From assembly GCF_019175285.1 (NCBI RefSeq), contig NC_056522.1, forward strand, positions 325,695,134 to 325,759,133: a stretch of DNA of 64,000 bases, in the 5' to 3' direction. Every line of letters starts with the position of its first letter. The stretch's first letter is position 1. The notes beneath the pieces were generated by a model. That model had not been told where the DNA came from and made no database searches. It worked only from the letters and a program-made list of their open reading frames with translations. This document shows positions 9,890-22,459 of this stretch, piece by piece. This DNA comes from Sceloporus undulatus. Its lineage: Eukaryota > Chordata > Lepidosauria > Squamata > Phrynosomatidae. The position numbers were made by a program, and so were the translations under genes.

Positions 9890-11670
9890 AACACCAGATA
9901 TCTGGCATGTGGGAGGCGGGTGAGTTAGCTTTCTTTCAAAAGATCCTCGGAAGTGTTCGGAAGACAACCTGCTCTCTCGATCCCTGTCCCTCGTGGCTAG
10001 CGGCCCAGGGGGGGACCGGCGGTAACTTCGTTGTTACGCCGGATTATTAACACATCTTTGAGGGAGGGCCAATTTCCATCAGATCTTAAATTGGCCATTG
10101 TAAAACCTTTATTAAAAAAGCCCTCCCTCGACCCCCTGGTACATAATAATTATCGGCCAGTTTCGCTGCTGCCAGTTTTGGGAAAGGTGATCGAGAGGGC
10201 GGTTGCAATCCAACTTCGGGCGGTCTTGGATGAAACGGATTATCTGGACCCATTTCAAACTGGCTTCCGGGCGGGCTATGGGGTTGAGACGGCCATGGTC
10301 GCCTTGGTCGATGATCTCCGTCTGGGCATTGACAGGGGAAGCGTGTCCCTGCTGGTGCTCCTGGACATCTCAGCGGCTTTCGATACCATAGACCATGGTA
10401 TCCTTCTGGGACGCCTGGCAGAGGTGGGAATCGGGGGCACTGCGCTCCAGTGGTTCCGCTCCTACCTCTCTGGGAGGTCCCAGATGGTGCAGCTGGGAGA
10501 CGTGTGCTCCGATGAGCGGGACCTTATAACTGGGGTCCCTCAAGGAGCCATTCTGTCTCCCATGCTATTTAACATCTACATGAAACCGCTGGGAGAGATC
10601 ATCCGGAGACATGGGGCGCGGGGTTATCAGTACGCTGATGACACCCAAATTATTTTCTCTATGTCTCTGACTGATGCAGTGACTGAGGATGGCGTCTCTC
10701 CTCTCGTGGCCTGTCTGGAGTCAGTAATGGGCTGGATGAGGGAAAACCGACTCAAGCTGAATCCAGAGAAAACGGAGGTACTAGTGAAAGGTTCCCCTGG
10801 TCCAGGAATGACGGTGGTTCCACCTGTCCTGAACGGGGTCACGCTCCCTGTGGAGGACTCCGTGCGCAGTCTGGGGGTGCTTCTTGACTCGTCGCTTCAC
10901 CTGACTGCTCAGGTGAACGCGACGGTCAAGAACACCTGTTACCAGCTTCGGCTTATCCGCCAGCTGTGCCCATACCTGGCCCAGAGGGACCTAGAAACTG
11001 TTGTACATGCTCTGGTAACCTCGAGACTGGACTTCTGCAACGTACTCTACATGGGGCAACCCTTATACCAAACCCGGAAGCTTCAGATGGTGCAAAATAT
11101 GGCAGCCAGGCTGGTCACTGGTGTTTCCAGGACCAGCCATATAACACCGGTGTTGAAAGATCTTCACTGGCTGCCTATTCGCTTCCGGGCCCAATATAAG
11201 GCGTTGGTGATTACCTATAAAGCCCTAAATGGCTTGGGTCCAGGTTACCTGAAGGACCGCCTCTCCCCGTATATTCCGTCCCGCACCCTCAGAACATCCG
11301 GGCAGCTACTACTGAAGGTGCCGGGGGCTAGGCTTACTTCCGTCACAAGGCGGACATTTTCCATCGCCGCCCTGGCCCTTTGGAATACGCTGCCCGCCGA
11401 GCTCCGCTCAACTACCTCCCTGGCCCAATTTAAAAAGGATTTGAAAACCTTTTTTTTTTCCAGCTAGCATTCCCCGCATAAAATCTTGTGGGCCTCCCTC
11501 CTCTTCCGTGGCCATGAGGACGGGCTATTGGGTTTTTTTTGCTGGTTTTATTTTATTATATATTGTATAGTGTGTTTTTAAAGTACTGTATGTGTCATGT
11601 AATGTATGTAAACCGCCCTGATCTGAGGAAGGTGCGGTATATAAATAAAAACTTTATTTATTTATTATTT
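9890..11670 (+). mobile_element. L2-clade LINE, 5'-truncated, long open RT frame
   Basis: Truncated L2 element. Upstream of the long frame, a neighbouring frame reads KTTCSLDPCPSWL at about 9960-9999, the segment that precedes the RT in L2 proteins, so a frameshift separates it from the frame starting at 10031. The 3' end ('accgccctgatctgag', then 'gcggtatataaataaa') is an L2-type tail. No endonuclease domain is present. The left boundary is uncertain (about 9850-9930). Several older relatives lie elsewhere in the window. Confidence 0.88.
10031..11467 (+). CDS. L2 LINE reverse transcriptase, C-terminal ORF2 fragment
   Basis: A 478-residue frame encoding most of the RT of a non-LTR retrotransposon. 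Visible RT blocks are YRPVSLLPVLGKVIER at 41-56, LLVLLDISAAFDTIDH (motif A, catalytic Asp) near 107-122, TGVPQGAILSPMLFNIYM (motif B) at 167-184 and YADD (motif C) at 201-204. The C-terminal region with DLHWLPIRFRAQYKALVITY and a final LAQFKKDLKTF is characteristic of L2, not of CR1. The family's protein also has an N-terminal apurinic-type endonuclease, missing here, so the copy cannot be autonomous. The apparent start Met is simply the first ATG after the frame change. More than 1.4 kb without a stop points to a recent insertion. It is a transposon ORF, not a host gene. Confidence 0.9.
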   Translation: MLRRIINTSLREGQFPSDLKLAIVKPLLKKPSLDPLVHNNYRPVSLLPVLGKVIERAVAIQLRAVLDETDYLDPFQTGFRAGYGVETAMVALVDDLRLGIDRGSVSLLVLLDISAAFDTIDHGILLGRLAEVGIGGTALQWFRSYLSGRSQMVQLGDVCSDERDLITGVPQGAILSPMLFNIYMKPLGEIIRRHGARGYQYADDTQIIFSMSLTDAVTEDGVSPLVACLESVMGWMRENRLKLNPEKTEVLVKGSPGPGMTVVPPVLNGVTLPVEDSVRSLGVLLDSSLHLTAQVNATVKNTCYQLRLIRQLCPYLAQRDLETVVHALVTSRLDFCNVLYMGQPLYQTRKLQMVQNMAARLVTGVSRTSHITPVLKDLHWLPIRFRAQYKALVITYKALNGLGPGYLKDRLSPYIPSRTLRTSGQLLLKVPGARLTSVTRRTFSIAALALWNTLPAELRSTTSLAQFKKDLKTFFFSS

Positions 11671-11689
11671 AAAAGTAAAAATAATTAAA

Positions 11690-14444
11690 TATAGGTTAGA
11701 AAGTTATAAAAATGAAGTAGGGCTTTATCCGTCTCTCAGTTATTTATTATAAGTCACATAGATGGGATTCACATACATGGGGTTTTCTTATTGAAGCTCT
11801 GGTCAGTCCCAGACTTCCCTAGTTTCAATGAAACAGTGGTATCATGTGTCTTCAGCTCATGTCCTGAGATGTTCCAAGGTAACATGGCTGCCTTGGCTTC
11901 TGCAAATCACTCTTGTCAAGAAAGGGACAAGATCCCTCTTTGTTGTTGTTGTTGTTGACTATTCATTTCACATTTACTGTTGATCTATGATTAGTCAAAA
12001 TGAATTATACTCATTTTGAGTGTTATAGGGTGGCGGGGGTTCAATCTACCCAGAGAACTTCTGGTATGGGGTCACAATGGATATACAATAACTATAAAAT
12101 GGGAAATAAAGGTCTTTTGCAAACTCCAGTAAGTTGTGGCAAGATGAAAACTACAGTGATTCTTCATGGAAATTATAGTTTGGCAGTCTTGGTGTTTGAG
12201 CAATATTTATTTGTAGAGACATGAATATTTAAAACATTTGGGTCAGGTTCTCATTTCAATGCTTTAGACTTGAATCCCTGTTCTTTCCCTGGTATAAATG
12301 GTTGGTGTTTTTGTTTTTTTCAATTTAATAAGCTAAACCAGTCTAAATGAATTTAGGATCTGACTTTATATGTCCATCTGGCTCAATAGGGTGAGGATCA
12401 ATCCTTCTAAAGCACAACTACAGGTAAAAGAAGGAAGCACACATGTTGCTTAGCATGCCCCCTTTTTTTTAGCATTTTGAGTATTTAAAGGTAACTCTTT
12501 GTGTTGTCAAAGCAAATTAAATTATTCTTTGAAAATCTGTCATCTTTTTTTAAGGTGCACCCTGTACATCCTCACACACATTTTTTTTTTTACTATTGAT
12601 AGCTTGACACTTTTTTTTATCTCCATGAACAACAAAGACATGTATAATTCCACACAATTGTCTTCTAAGAAACAGAAAAATCTAATTTACAATACAAATA
12701 TATTAGGGTTTTTTTATGTAAAAAAGCATCACATGTGTTGATCAAAATGACTTACTTTACAATATTTGATGCTCAAAATAGAACTAATTGTATTGCATGT
12801 TATAAATGTATATTATCTCCCATTCAAGCTGTGCTCTGGAGGAAAACAATTGACAGTAGGCATCCTAATATGTTATTAATCTAGCAGTAATTTTATTCTA
12901 GTGGTCTTTATCAAATCCTGCAGTATAAAATACTTTATTAAATTACTAACCTGGGTGTAGATTAAAGATCTCCTACACATACATTCTACATTACTTATGC
13001 TTTGAGTTTCCTGGATAGATTCACTAAAGTAACACAATCCCAGCACCGGAAGAAACTGTTACTTGCATAATTCCAAATTCTAGCATAGCGCGGACTGTTT
13101 CAGTGGAATACGCACACATACACACACACACTTGCAAATGCTGCATGATGAAAACATAATTGTCATGTATGCATACTGGATGTGTGTGTGTATGTGTATG
13201 TATATATATATATTGGAATAAACTCTTCCTAATCAGTTGTGTGCTTTATAAAACAATGCAAGAGAAATGACAATGCTGTCATTTGTATATGCTACTTCAG
13301 TTCTGTAATGGAAATCTTTTCCCCCCTCTTGCCAACTCATTCCTGACAATGTTAATGATTCACTATAAAGCAGCTTCTGTGCTATGATTTGTGACATCCG
13401 TACTGGTTAGATGGGAGGACTAGGCAGGTTTCTAGGGAGTGTTTTGGATGCAGAAATGCCTTGAAGATAGCACTTTATTATATTTAGGACAAGTATGACA
13501 TCCCACTTCAAGGAAAAGGCCCCTATACATATTGAGAAGGGATTTCTGTGGTTTAAGTAGGGAGAAGAAGGTTAGTTTAAAAGAATGCCTCTGTGTTTTT
13601 TGAGACGACATGAAGATAGGAGGTAGAGAAATGGAGGCAGGAGGCAGAAGGATTATGGATAATGGAAGAATTTTGCCTGAGGGTATGTGCCTGCTTTGCC
13701 TATTCCTGTATAACTAGAATATTTATAATTCAAATACTTATCTTTAATAATTAAAAACCAAGGCATATTAAAGACAAAAGATAGAGAATATTATATACAC
13801 ATATATAGGCATCATGCACTAAATCCCTACAATTGCAAAATATAGCAAGAGGTGGATTTAAAGGAGGTTTAAAAAGGGAGTGTTTTTAAAATGTCTTGAA
13901 AAATAGAATTCCTAATTTACTCTAGTTCTGCCAAAAGTCACTCTCTCTTACTGCTTATTCCTATACAGTACATACAACCAGCCATGGGGTGCTACTAAAA
14001 ATACACTGCTGGGTGATATGACTTTAGTGCCTCAACAATTTAAAAGTGGAATGCATATACTGCCTTTTTTCAAAACCAAACCCCCACAAAACTCTTAGGT
14101 TTTGCCACAATTTATTAAAAACAGTGAGTTTGTTAGAGAAATTGGAGGGAGGGCATTCTCTGGACATGGCCATTACATAGTTATGCTGGTTACAGAGGAA
14201 TGTCATAGTCTACCACATCCAGTGCCAGCCTCTGATCTGTTTTCCATAGACAGCAAAGAAACAAAGAAAAACAGCCCTTACTTTGGATAGAGAAGAATGT
14301 TTGAAAAGAAAAAGAGACCTCAAATGTGCCCTCAGGTATTATATAGCTGTCAGTTACAACCAGAAAACAATACAAAGGCTTCAACAAATAATTTATAAAG
14401 AGAAACTACAAAATAACTTGAATCACACACTCTCTCACACACAA

Positions 14445-14494
<50 letters not shown>

Positions 14495-15591
14495 ATTCAG
14501 TGTCTTTTTAAAGGGGGATTCAAATAAATGTAGGAAATTAGGGCAAGTCAGATAGCAACTATTATGAAATCTTATATGCAGAGAGTTTAGTTGACAAAAT
14601 TTGGTTGTATCGCAGACTTGAGTCAAATTATTCAGTGCAGGCAAGAGAGCTCAGTTGTTGAAGCATGTGGCCTTTAGGAAAGTGAATTTATGGATGGGAG
14701 CTTAAACTGATGTTTAAGAATCAGAGGTGTTAATATTTACACCTTTATTCATTATGGCAAGGAAAAGATTAATGAAGAATTAAACATCCATATCTCTTTG
14801 CTCCTCCATCAAGCAAAGTAATCCCTAGTTGAACATTAACTCAACCTGACAATAAGAGGGAGAAACTCCTCTCCCCTACAACTAGCATCTGAAAGAAATA
14901 CAACCACATCTGATTGCCAGATTAATATATTTATATGAATGTAACTAGTGCTAATGAATTAAACTAGTAAAATATTTTTGTATAAGACAGACAAGTGTAC
15001 ATAGTCTGAAAATTTATCTACAGACAAAAAGGAAACAATAGTGGTACGTAATAATGTTAATAATGGATATCCTGCCACTTCAGCAGTAGCAGCTTTACGT
15101 AAGTCCTGATTGTGGACTGGGTTGCTAATGGCTGCCTCAAATGTTATTGATTGGATTAAAAACCTCTGTGCAAAATTCTCAAGAATTAATATCCAAACAA
15201 TAATGGAAGGGCCTAGGGGTCATCTTTCAAGGACTAAGATAACCCACAGTGAATCTGAGTCCCCCCTTCTTTAAAGAGGATCTGAAATAATGCAAGACAG
15301 ATGTTTACACAGCATCCCACTGTACCATCAACCACTGATGTAACTCATTTGTCTAAGGCACCACAAAACACCCAGCCATGTAATCAACACTGGCTGCTTT
15401 GTTTGTGACCTCAGGTGGCAATGGGTGACACAGTGACACAATAGGTAACACACTGGGACAGCTGCTCAGCATCACTCCAGAATGCTCTGGTAACAGAGAA
15501 ATTGGGACAGTTTCAGGGCCAAATTACTCCAGGGACAGCCTGGCCACTGCAGAGTCACCTTTAACTAACCTCTAATAGAGACAGACAGACA

Positions 15592-15640
<49 letters not shown>

Positions 15641-17080
15641 AGCAACAACTGTCAGTGCTAACAACATTTTTCAGAGGTTTTTACTAAGTAGTTACACGAT
15701 TTCCCAAATATAGCTTCCTAGCCAATTAATATATATGAACTGATGAATTTCCCCCCTCCATGTAATCTCTCTCAACTATCTATAGCGAAATATTAACTAG
15801 AATAATACTGACTCTCTCTTCTATCCAGATTTCTGTTGCTACGACTATTCACTTTTTCATCACAATGTATAATAATCCTCAAATCTCTATCAGCAAGATG
15901 CATTCAGAATTCATGGAAAAGCATAATATACATGTCCATAATAGATAAAGATACACTGGTTTTTCATTTTTCCTTCTCCCTCTTGTACCATCCCATGTTC
16001 TGTCTTTATTTGCTGGTGACGTTTGCACCTTCCATTCTCCACCACCCCAAATTCCTCTTTCTTAAATGAGCCTGTCCTTACTTCCTTGCTGCCTCTTATA
16101 CCTGGCATTCTGTTCAGACAAAAAAAAAAACACTGTCCCTTCCTCAAAACCAACATTTTTTAAAATTAAATTGATGTTCACTTTTACCTGAAATGTATTC
16201 TGCATTTGCTCATATTCATCCCTTGTCAGTCTTATATCATCCATTCAGCATTTACTCTCCTTACCTTACAAGGATCAGCCCAGGACAGGCAGGGTGACCC
16301 TCCAGCTCTCATTTGATCTACTGAAGCCAGCCATATTGGCAGCTGGGTTTTATTTCAGTACTGGTGATAAGATCACAGCCTCTGCTTCTTAGGGCAGCAA
16401 ATTAGTTCAGGGGAGTAAACACACAGGCCGGGTGACATGGAACACCCTTCCAATACTTTACCACTACTCCCCACTCCCTAGCCCCAGTTGTTTACAGCAG
16501 CCACTTCCCTGTAGCCAGTGCTAGGCCACCCTGAAGTTTTGCTCTTGCTTATCCAAGATGTTGCAATGTAAAATTGTAAGCTTCTTGAGACAGGGGTTTG
16601 CCTTCTTTGTAACAGCTCTATATAAATAAATCAGCATCATTGTATGGTATAAGTCACCAGGATCTCAGATATGTTCTGCTGTGATGACTTCACTGAAGTG
16701 TCATTTTTGGAATTATTATTTCCAAGATCCTATGTCTACCTGGTCCCATACTGAAGGATGTTGTGGGAAGGATTGTGCAAAGAAAAAAATAATGGCCTTC
16801 TTGCAGATGCGAACTCTAAGAGATCAAGTTCATGATTTCATATCTAGAATATCCCATTCATGTTCTCCTCTGAAACCAGAGAAGAATTTAGTGATCCCAC
16901 CTGGATCCATGCCACTAGGCACTTACCAAAATCTATGACAGATTTCACCCAGTTCCAGAAGGTTACCCAAATATCTAGAAGTCCTTAGGTTCATTACATC
17001 ATTATGATTTGAAACCTCTGAACTAGCTTCAGATTGATGGAAAATATACAGCTTTCGCACTACCACCTGAATATCATTTA
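11690..17080. other. Intergenic desert with microsatellites
   Basis: About 5.4 kb with no supported gene. It holds a GTT array near 11941-11956, CA/TG/TA runs near 13100-13215, a GA array at about 14455-14489, a GATA array at 15592-15640, and a decayed MIR/CORE- or L2-like 3' end near 16570-16640 ('attgtaagcttcttgaga...tatataaataaat'). The ORF spanning 14283-14555 encodes an RE-repeat from the GA array and is not a gene. Confidence 0.4.
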
Positions 17081-17094
17081 GGTATGCAATATTA

Positions 17095-17830
17095 TTTAGT
17101 GCTTCTCTTCTACTTCATGCTATCCACAGCCTATGCAAATCCCGCAAACCATTCTTATTATTCGACTTCACATTCTCATTATAATAGAACCATGGATTAT
17201 CTGATAAAGCTGAACAGTGGAAGATTCAGGACAGATAAAAGGAAGTGTTGCTTCCCATTGTTCATAGCTAAATATGGAATTTGCTGTCACAGATTGTCAT
17301 TTTGGCCAACAGCATAGATGGCTTTGAAGGCAGATGTGACAGATTCATAGACTGCTTGCCACACTACAGAATTAATGCAGTTTGATACCACTTTAACTGT
17401 CATGGCTCCATCCTATGGAATTCTGGGATTTATAGTTTGGTGGGGCACCAGATCTCTCAGACAGACAGTGTGTTTAAATATCTCACAAAACTACAAATCC
17501 CAGCACTCCACAGATTGAGCAGATAAAATAGTGACAAGATGCATTAATATAGCAATGTGGATTCAGTCATAGAGGATGTGACTATCCAGCCATAGCTACT
17601 AGTTATGATGGCTATATGTTACTGCCAAGATACTCTCTTTGAATACCAGTTGCTAGGGAATATGAGTGAGAGGTTACTATTGTACTCCTGTCCTGCTTGC
17701 AGACTTGCCAGAGGCACTTGGAAAAGGATTGCTGGACTAGATGATGATTTGATTCAGCACAACTCATATTATTATGCTCATTGGAGCAGACCAGTGCCTA
17801 ACATAGTCCAAGCATAGAAAGTTCTCAAGG
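17095..17830 (+). mobile_element. CR1-like LINE 3' end, interrupted by a palindromic element
   Basis: The 3' part reads 'gaataccagttgctaggga', 'cttgccagaggcacttgg' and 'gctggactagatgatgattt', a set of blocks typical of squamate CR1 3' ends. The upstream part (about 17200-17349, 'ggcagatgtgacagattcat') continues at 17569 ('agaggatgtgactatc'), so the element at 17350-17568 inserted into it. No intact coding region remains. Confidence 0.75.
17350..17568. repeat. Palindromic MITE-like element, copy 2, inside a CR1
   Basis: Arms carry 'tttgataccactttaactg' on the left; the right side is decayed ('aaactacaaatcccagcact'). The flanking CR1 sequence resumes immediately on both sides with 'ata' next to each end, so the ends of the family can be placed at about 17350 and 17568. 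This nested position also dates it as younger than the CR1. Confidence 0.75.
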
Positions 17831-17834
17831 CAAT

Positions 17835-19301
17835 GGATGACTGTAATAAGTCACCCAGCTTTCACTAGCAGGGAATCCAGGAATTCTTCAGAAATCCAAG
17901 ATCCAATTTTCAAGTTTCTGTATTTCTCAGTGGAATTCCTTCCTTCCAGTTTTGTGTCCCTGTCTTTCGGTATGCATTTCCCTCTTCCCATCAACAGCAA
18001 CCAGCGATGTAGAACAGAGAAGTAGGAAACACACATAATAATAACAACATCACAGAGTAAGCAAAACAAGATCATAACATAGGGAGAAAAGTAAATTCAA
18101 CATGTGGATGCCATGTTCTCTCTAATGTGCATTTCCGCCCTTAAGATATATAAATATATCATTTCATTTTTAATGCATATGTAATCTTTTCACATTTTCA
18201 GAGTGCTTGAATCATAACCAAAAATTCCAGAGGCTTTTGTTAATACTAATTTAATGTAATAAAAATCCAGAATTCACTGCATATGTTCATTTAGCTTCAA
18301 GCTCATTTTAAATACAGTATGGTGTAATGTTCCTTTTCAGAGTTTTCTTCTGCCATAATGAGAAGGTCCTGTGTACCTTTCCTCAAAGACAGGGGGGGTG
18401 AAATAACAGTCAAAATAATAACACTTAATAATGGTGGGGGGATTCTTTTATAATACATATGAAGGAAGTAGTTGTTGTGTGCCAAATTATATACCTCAGT
18501 TTGAATGAAGTCTCTCTACCTAGGGATTCTTCCCACCTCTTTGGATATTTGCATTTATCTTCCAAATCTATTTTAATGAGCTCTGTATAAAAACTAGCAC
18601 TCATACCTCTTGAGCCTGGTGAACGGGTAATTACTGTTTCAATTCCCAGGAGAGGGCTTTGAAAACCCATCTTGTCATAGAAGTTATGGGCATAATATTT
18701 TAATTGTGGATAGGAGAGTATTCAGATATTGCTCAGGCTGAATGTTCTATCCAATATACTGCCATTCTAAATACTTCTATCCTGAATTCAAGCTTTCCTC
18801 TCTATATTAAAAGGGAAATCAAAGTTTGCTCTAAGGGAATTTGGATTTCTTACGGTACTCAGTGCAAAGAAATGTTAAACTGTTAATGAACAAAAATTCA
18901 TTACCAATAATGACTCAAAGTTCTCACTTTTTTAAAAAAAAGTCCTTCCCCATAGAAATGTAGTTATGGGAAACAAAGCATTCAACAACTTCCTGACATG
19001 CTAGTTTTCTATATGAGGCACTTATTATGATTACATTCTTTTTGTGTTTTTGAAAAAGTATTGTAATGTTCCAGCTGCCATGCAAAATGATTTGTTGTGT
19101 ATGTTTTGTGTAAGAAGTCAATAAATGCTGTTTTTAATTTTAAGCCACACTAGAAACATTCACCAGCAAGAATGTGAGAATGCAAAACAATTCACTAAAT
19201 GCATGAGAATGGACCTAGGGCCATATAGTCATATAACGGGTGCAGTCAGGTCATTCATTTGTTGACAAAAATTGGCTAACAAGTTTAATTCCAGACATGG
19301 C

Positions 19302-19343
<42 letters not shown>

Positions 19344-20270
19344 CGCATGCGCGCGTGCGCGCGTCAAACATGAGACTGTCTTTCATCCTTCTACAATCAA
19401 ATGTTTCTTTGTCATGTCCCAGTGAGTCCAGAACTTGCAACTATATTGCTAATTACGTTCATTTATGCAAATGTCTGGTTATAGCTATGACTTTTGCATG
19501 CATTTACATATTCATTTGGGAAACAGCAGGATTGGTGAAAGCTTCCTTCGCTTAACAATATTAATGCAAATAAGAATAATAATGTGAGCTAAAGTGGCAG
19601 AGCTTTAATGATAGTCTGTAAAAGTTAGGAGCAATTTCAGAATGCCTGTGTATGGCACCAAATGGCACCAACATGTTTGTACACCCTCTGTTCTGTACCT
19701 GTACCGTGGCTTTTAGAAGTCCCAAATATAAATGTTAGACTGTCTAATGAACCCTCAGAAAACTAGTCCAGTGCAATTTAGATGGCAAATGTACCCCATC
19801 ACACCAAATTTTCTCTTTTTTAGACTTTCAACAAACTAAACACAGTGCAACCTTGTCAAATTGAGGGTGGTATCAACAGATTGGCCAAGGCTTAGGTTTT
19901 TGTTTTACATCCAGATATCTCACTGCACCTCTCTATTTATATGTCAGACGACGAAAGATCACCACAAGATTTCTTGGGTGATTTTGTGTACTATGCACTT
20001 CCGTTCAACTGACTGAAAGCCGTCATTTTTCCTTCAGCTGCCAAATAACTTGGGGCTGTCCCTCAGGTCAAAAGTATCAAAATAGTACTTGAACTTGATT
20101 AAAGCAACAGCAACTAGAAACTTAAGTTTCTTATTTATTCTATTGCAATGTGAAACTGAAAGTTCAGGAAGCAGTCTCTTCCATGGGTCTTCTCTAGTTG
20201 ATTGCAACATCAAATGTACATTTCCCAATGAAAAGTGTGAAGCATGTTAGTTGCAAGAAGAGCTAATTAA
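17835..20270. other. Intergenic tract; GT/GC alternating run
   Basis: No supported gene. Contains a GT array followed by 'gcgtgcgcatgcgcgcgtgc' (together 19305-19364). The segment from about 19900 to 20270 is repeat-poor and mixed-composition and may be a distal regulatory element (inference only). Confidence 0.35.
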
Positions 20271-20274
20271 TTTT

Positions 20275-20375
20275 TATGAGACCACATGCATCTGAGTCTA
20301 TGAAAGCTCATGTTACTAACTTCTCTCTTTCAGTTAGTCTCAAAGGTTCTGCAAGAGTCCTTTGCAAATATAATG
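20275..20375 (-). repeat. Unassigned interspersed repeat, second copy
   Basis: Reverse orientation relative to 3535-3650: 'accacatgcatctgag...gaaagctcatg' followed by 'tttcagttagtctcaaagg'. Same family as 58390-58505 in MEIS2 intron 2. Confidence 0.65.
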
Positions 20376-20379
20376 AGCT

Positions 20380-21735
20380 TTCTTTAGATCAGGGCAAAAT
20401 GCTTGCTTCTTTCACCTCAGTCATGGAAATTTACTCTTTCTTTCTGGAATTCCACTTCAGATAGTACTGAAAAGTTACACCAGACTGCACATCAGCTCTT
20501 CTTTGCAGATGTAAGCAGGTGGGTTAATTTAAACTGTTTTCTGAAAGGGCATATTTAGACCTAGCCTTGTTTCCATTGTTGTTGTTGTTATTGTCACTGT
20601 TATTTTTCAATTATAGTAGGTTGTTGGGAGTGGTATGGCCATCTCATAGAAGTTCCTGGCCATTTATTGTGACATCTTCTTGATCAGTTTTGATCCTTAC
20701 CTAAAGACATTCACTTTGAAAAAAATAAGACTGTCATTTGTGCAAGCTACTGGTGGATATGACAAACCAGTTTCTCAGACTGTAAATAAGCTGCAGGTTC
20801 CATTAATAATGAAATAATTATATAATAAGCAATATCAGAGGAGAGATTGCAGGATAGAACTGATTTCCTAGTCTGTCAGAGACAAAGAGATCAAAGAAAT
20901 GTTTATTGTGGAGTGTTTTTCTAGGTGTGAAAACTGTCTAAAACTGATAAAGTTACATTTTTGTGAGAGGTGTGTGTGTGTGTTTATACAGCTGCTTTAA
21001 AACCCATAACAATTGTCTGAATTTTTCTCTTGGCATAATTTTATAGTTTCAGGAATAAAAACAGTAGTCTATTGTAGTTTTGAAACATTATAAAATAGCA
21101 TTTCTTAGTTATAATTGTAGTTTCATTATACATTCTAAAATATCAGCTCTTCCATGTTCCAGAAAAGGAGTCAAAAATTAAAATAAAGGCACCTGGTTGT
21201 ATCTAGACTTCCTATGAGTTCCATTCACAAGAAACTCTACTGCAAGACTGGTTGGTTTTTGCAGATTCCTTCTTTATCCTACATCTCCTCCTGTACCCCC
21301 TGAAAAACTAATCCACTCCAATAGACTGAGATAATATCTGGAAAATCTTAGATAGTGGCACCAGATGATTCAGAGGATGGGAGAAGTGGAATATATTGTC
21401 TTGATGCTTTTTTCTTCATGATTGCAGGCACCTCCATTTGATCCCTGGAGGTAAAATCTGTTTCACAGAAGGGCATGACTGAATGATAGTGGTGAAGATG
21501 ATGATGTTTAAAATGTAACCAAACTATGAAAACATTAAAACATGTTAAGAACAGGAACCATTAAAAGGAAAGCAGCAAATTCACAATCCACCACATTGTG
21601 CAAAGCCCCTTCTCTTTGAGCAATCAAAGAAAGATAACAAAGAAGAAGCTTATGATTGTGCTGAGACTGAAAGAAAGCCACCCACTAAGGATCTGAAGAC
21701 TCTGGCAGGAGACATGATATTTCAGACATACTAGT
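20380..21735. other. Intergenic, AT-rich
   Basis: No gene or clear transposon. Short GTT array near 20576-20590 and a TG run near 20971-20984. Confidence 0.35.
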
Positions 21736-21737
21736 CC

Positions 21738-22109
21738 AGGGGTTCCCAAACTTTGTTGGGCTGTGACCACCACTGCAGACAAAAGTCCCACCCGGCGGCC
21801 TCCCTACAAATCCCAGCGGCCTTTGTGGCCAGACGTCCCACCCCTTCCCGGCCTCCCAACCAATTAGGAGGATGCCAGCTGGAAAAAGGGGCGGGACGTC
21901 TGGCTGCAAAGGCTGCTGGAAGCCCCTCCGCCTCCTCTTCCTCACCCCTTCTCCTCCTCCTTCTCCTGCATGCCGGCCAGGCCTGCTCTAGCCTGCCACG
22001 GCCGCCATTAGAGGAGGAGGGGGAGGCAGCCCCATCCCCGTTCCCTTCCCCACGCGGTTCTGGCACCAGTGCCAGCACCCGCAGGAAAAAGCTATACGGG
22101 GCTTTGTAG
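21738..22109. mobile_element. GC-rich hAT-like nonautonomous element
   Basis: Begins with 'caggggttcccaaactttg', the kind of terminal sequence seen in hAT elements. Internally, 21820-21844 and 21888-21912 form a 25-nt inverted repeat with about three mismatches, centred on 'gccagacgtccc'. The block is far more GC-rich than its surroundings. The matching right terminus was not found, so it is probably truncated. Open frames on both strands are compositional. Confidence 0.5.
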
Positions 22110-22450
22110 GTCATAACCAACACTTTGAATTTTGCCTAGAAATGACTCAGTACTCAGTGAAGCTGTTTCAACAAGAGAGTTATATGCTACCTGTAGCTAG
22201 ACCCAGTTAACAATCTGACTACAGCTCTTTGGACCTACCAAAGTTTCCTAACATTCTTCAAAACCAGCACCCACATATAGTGCATTAGAATAATCCAAAC
22301 AGGATGTAACCTAAGGTCTCATTGAAGAGGAACAGCTTGTACACGATTCTTAATTGTGCAAATACACTCCTGGACACAAGGTGAAACCTCAGCTTTCAGG
22401 CTCAGGAATTAATCCAGGAGTACTCAAGCTGTGGGCCTGCATTTTAAGGG
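22090..22450 (-). repeat. Unclassified interspersed repeat, shares a block with L2
   Basis: Starts with 'ggggctttgtaggtcataac', which matches the L2-derived 'agggctttataggttataac' at 24847-24866, then continues with 'ccagttaacaatctgactac' and 'agtttcctaacattcttc'. The latter blocks occur commonly in sauropsid genomes, but I do not recall the family name. Probably an old minus-strand retroposon. Confidence 0.45.
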
Positions 22451-22459
22451 GAAATGTAA

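Noticed and set aside
21731-22123. Frames of 118 and 130 residues on opposite strands
   Set aside because: Mirror-image open frames in a GC-rich hAT-like repeat; no protein family recognised.
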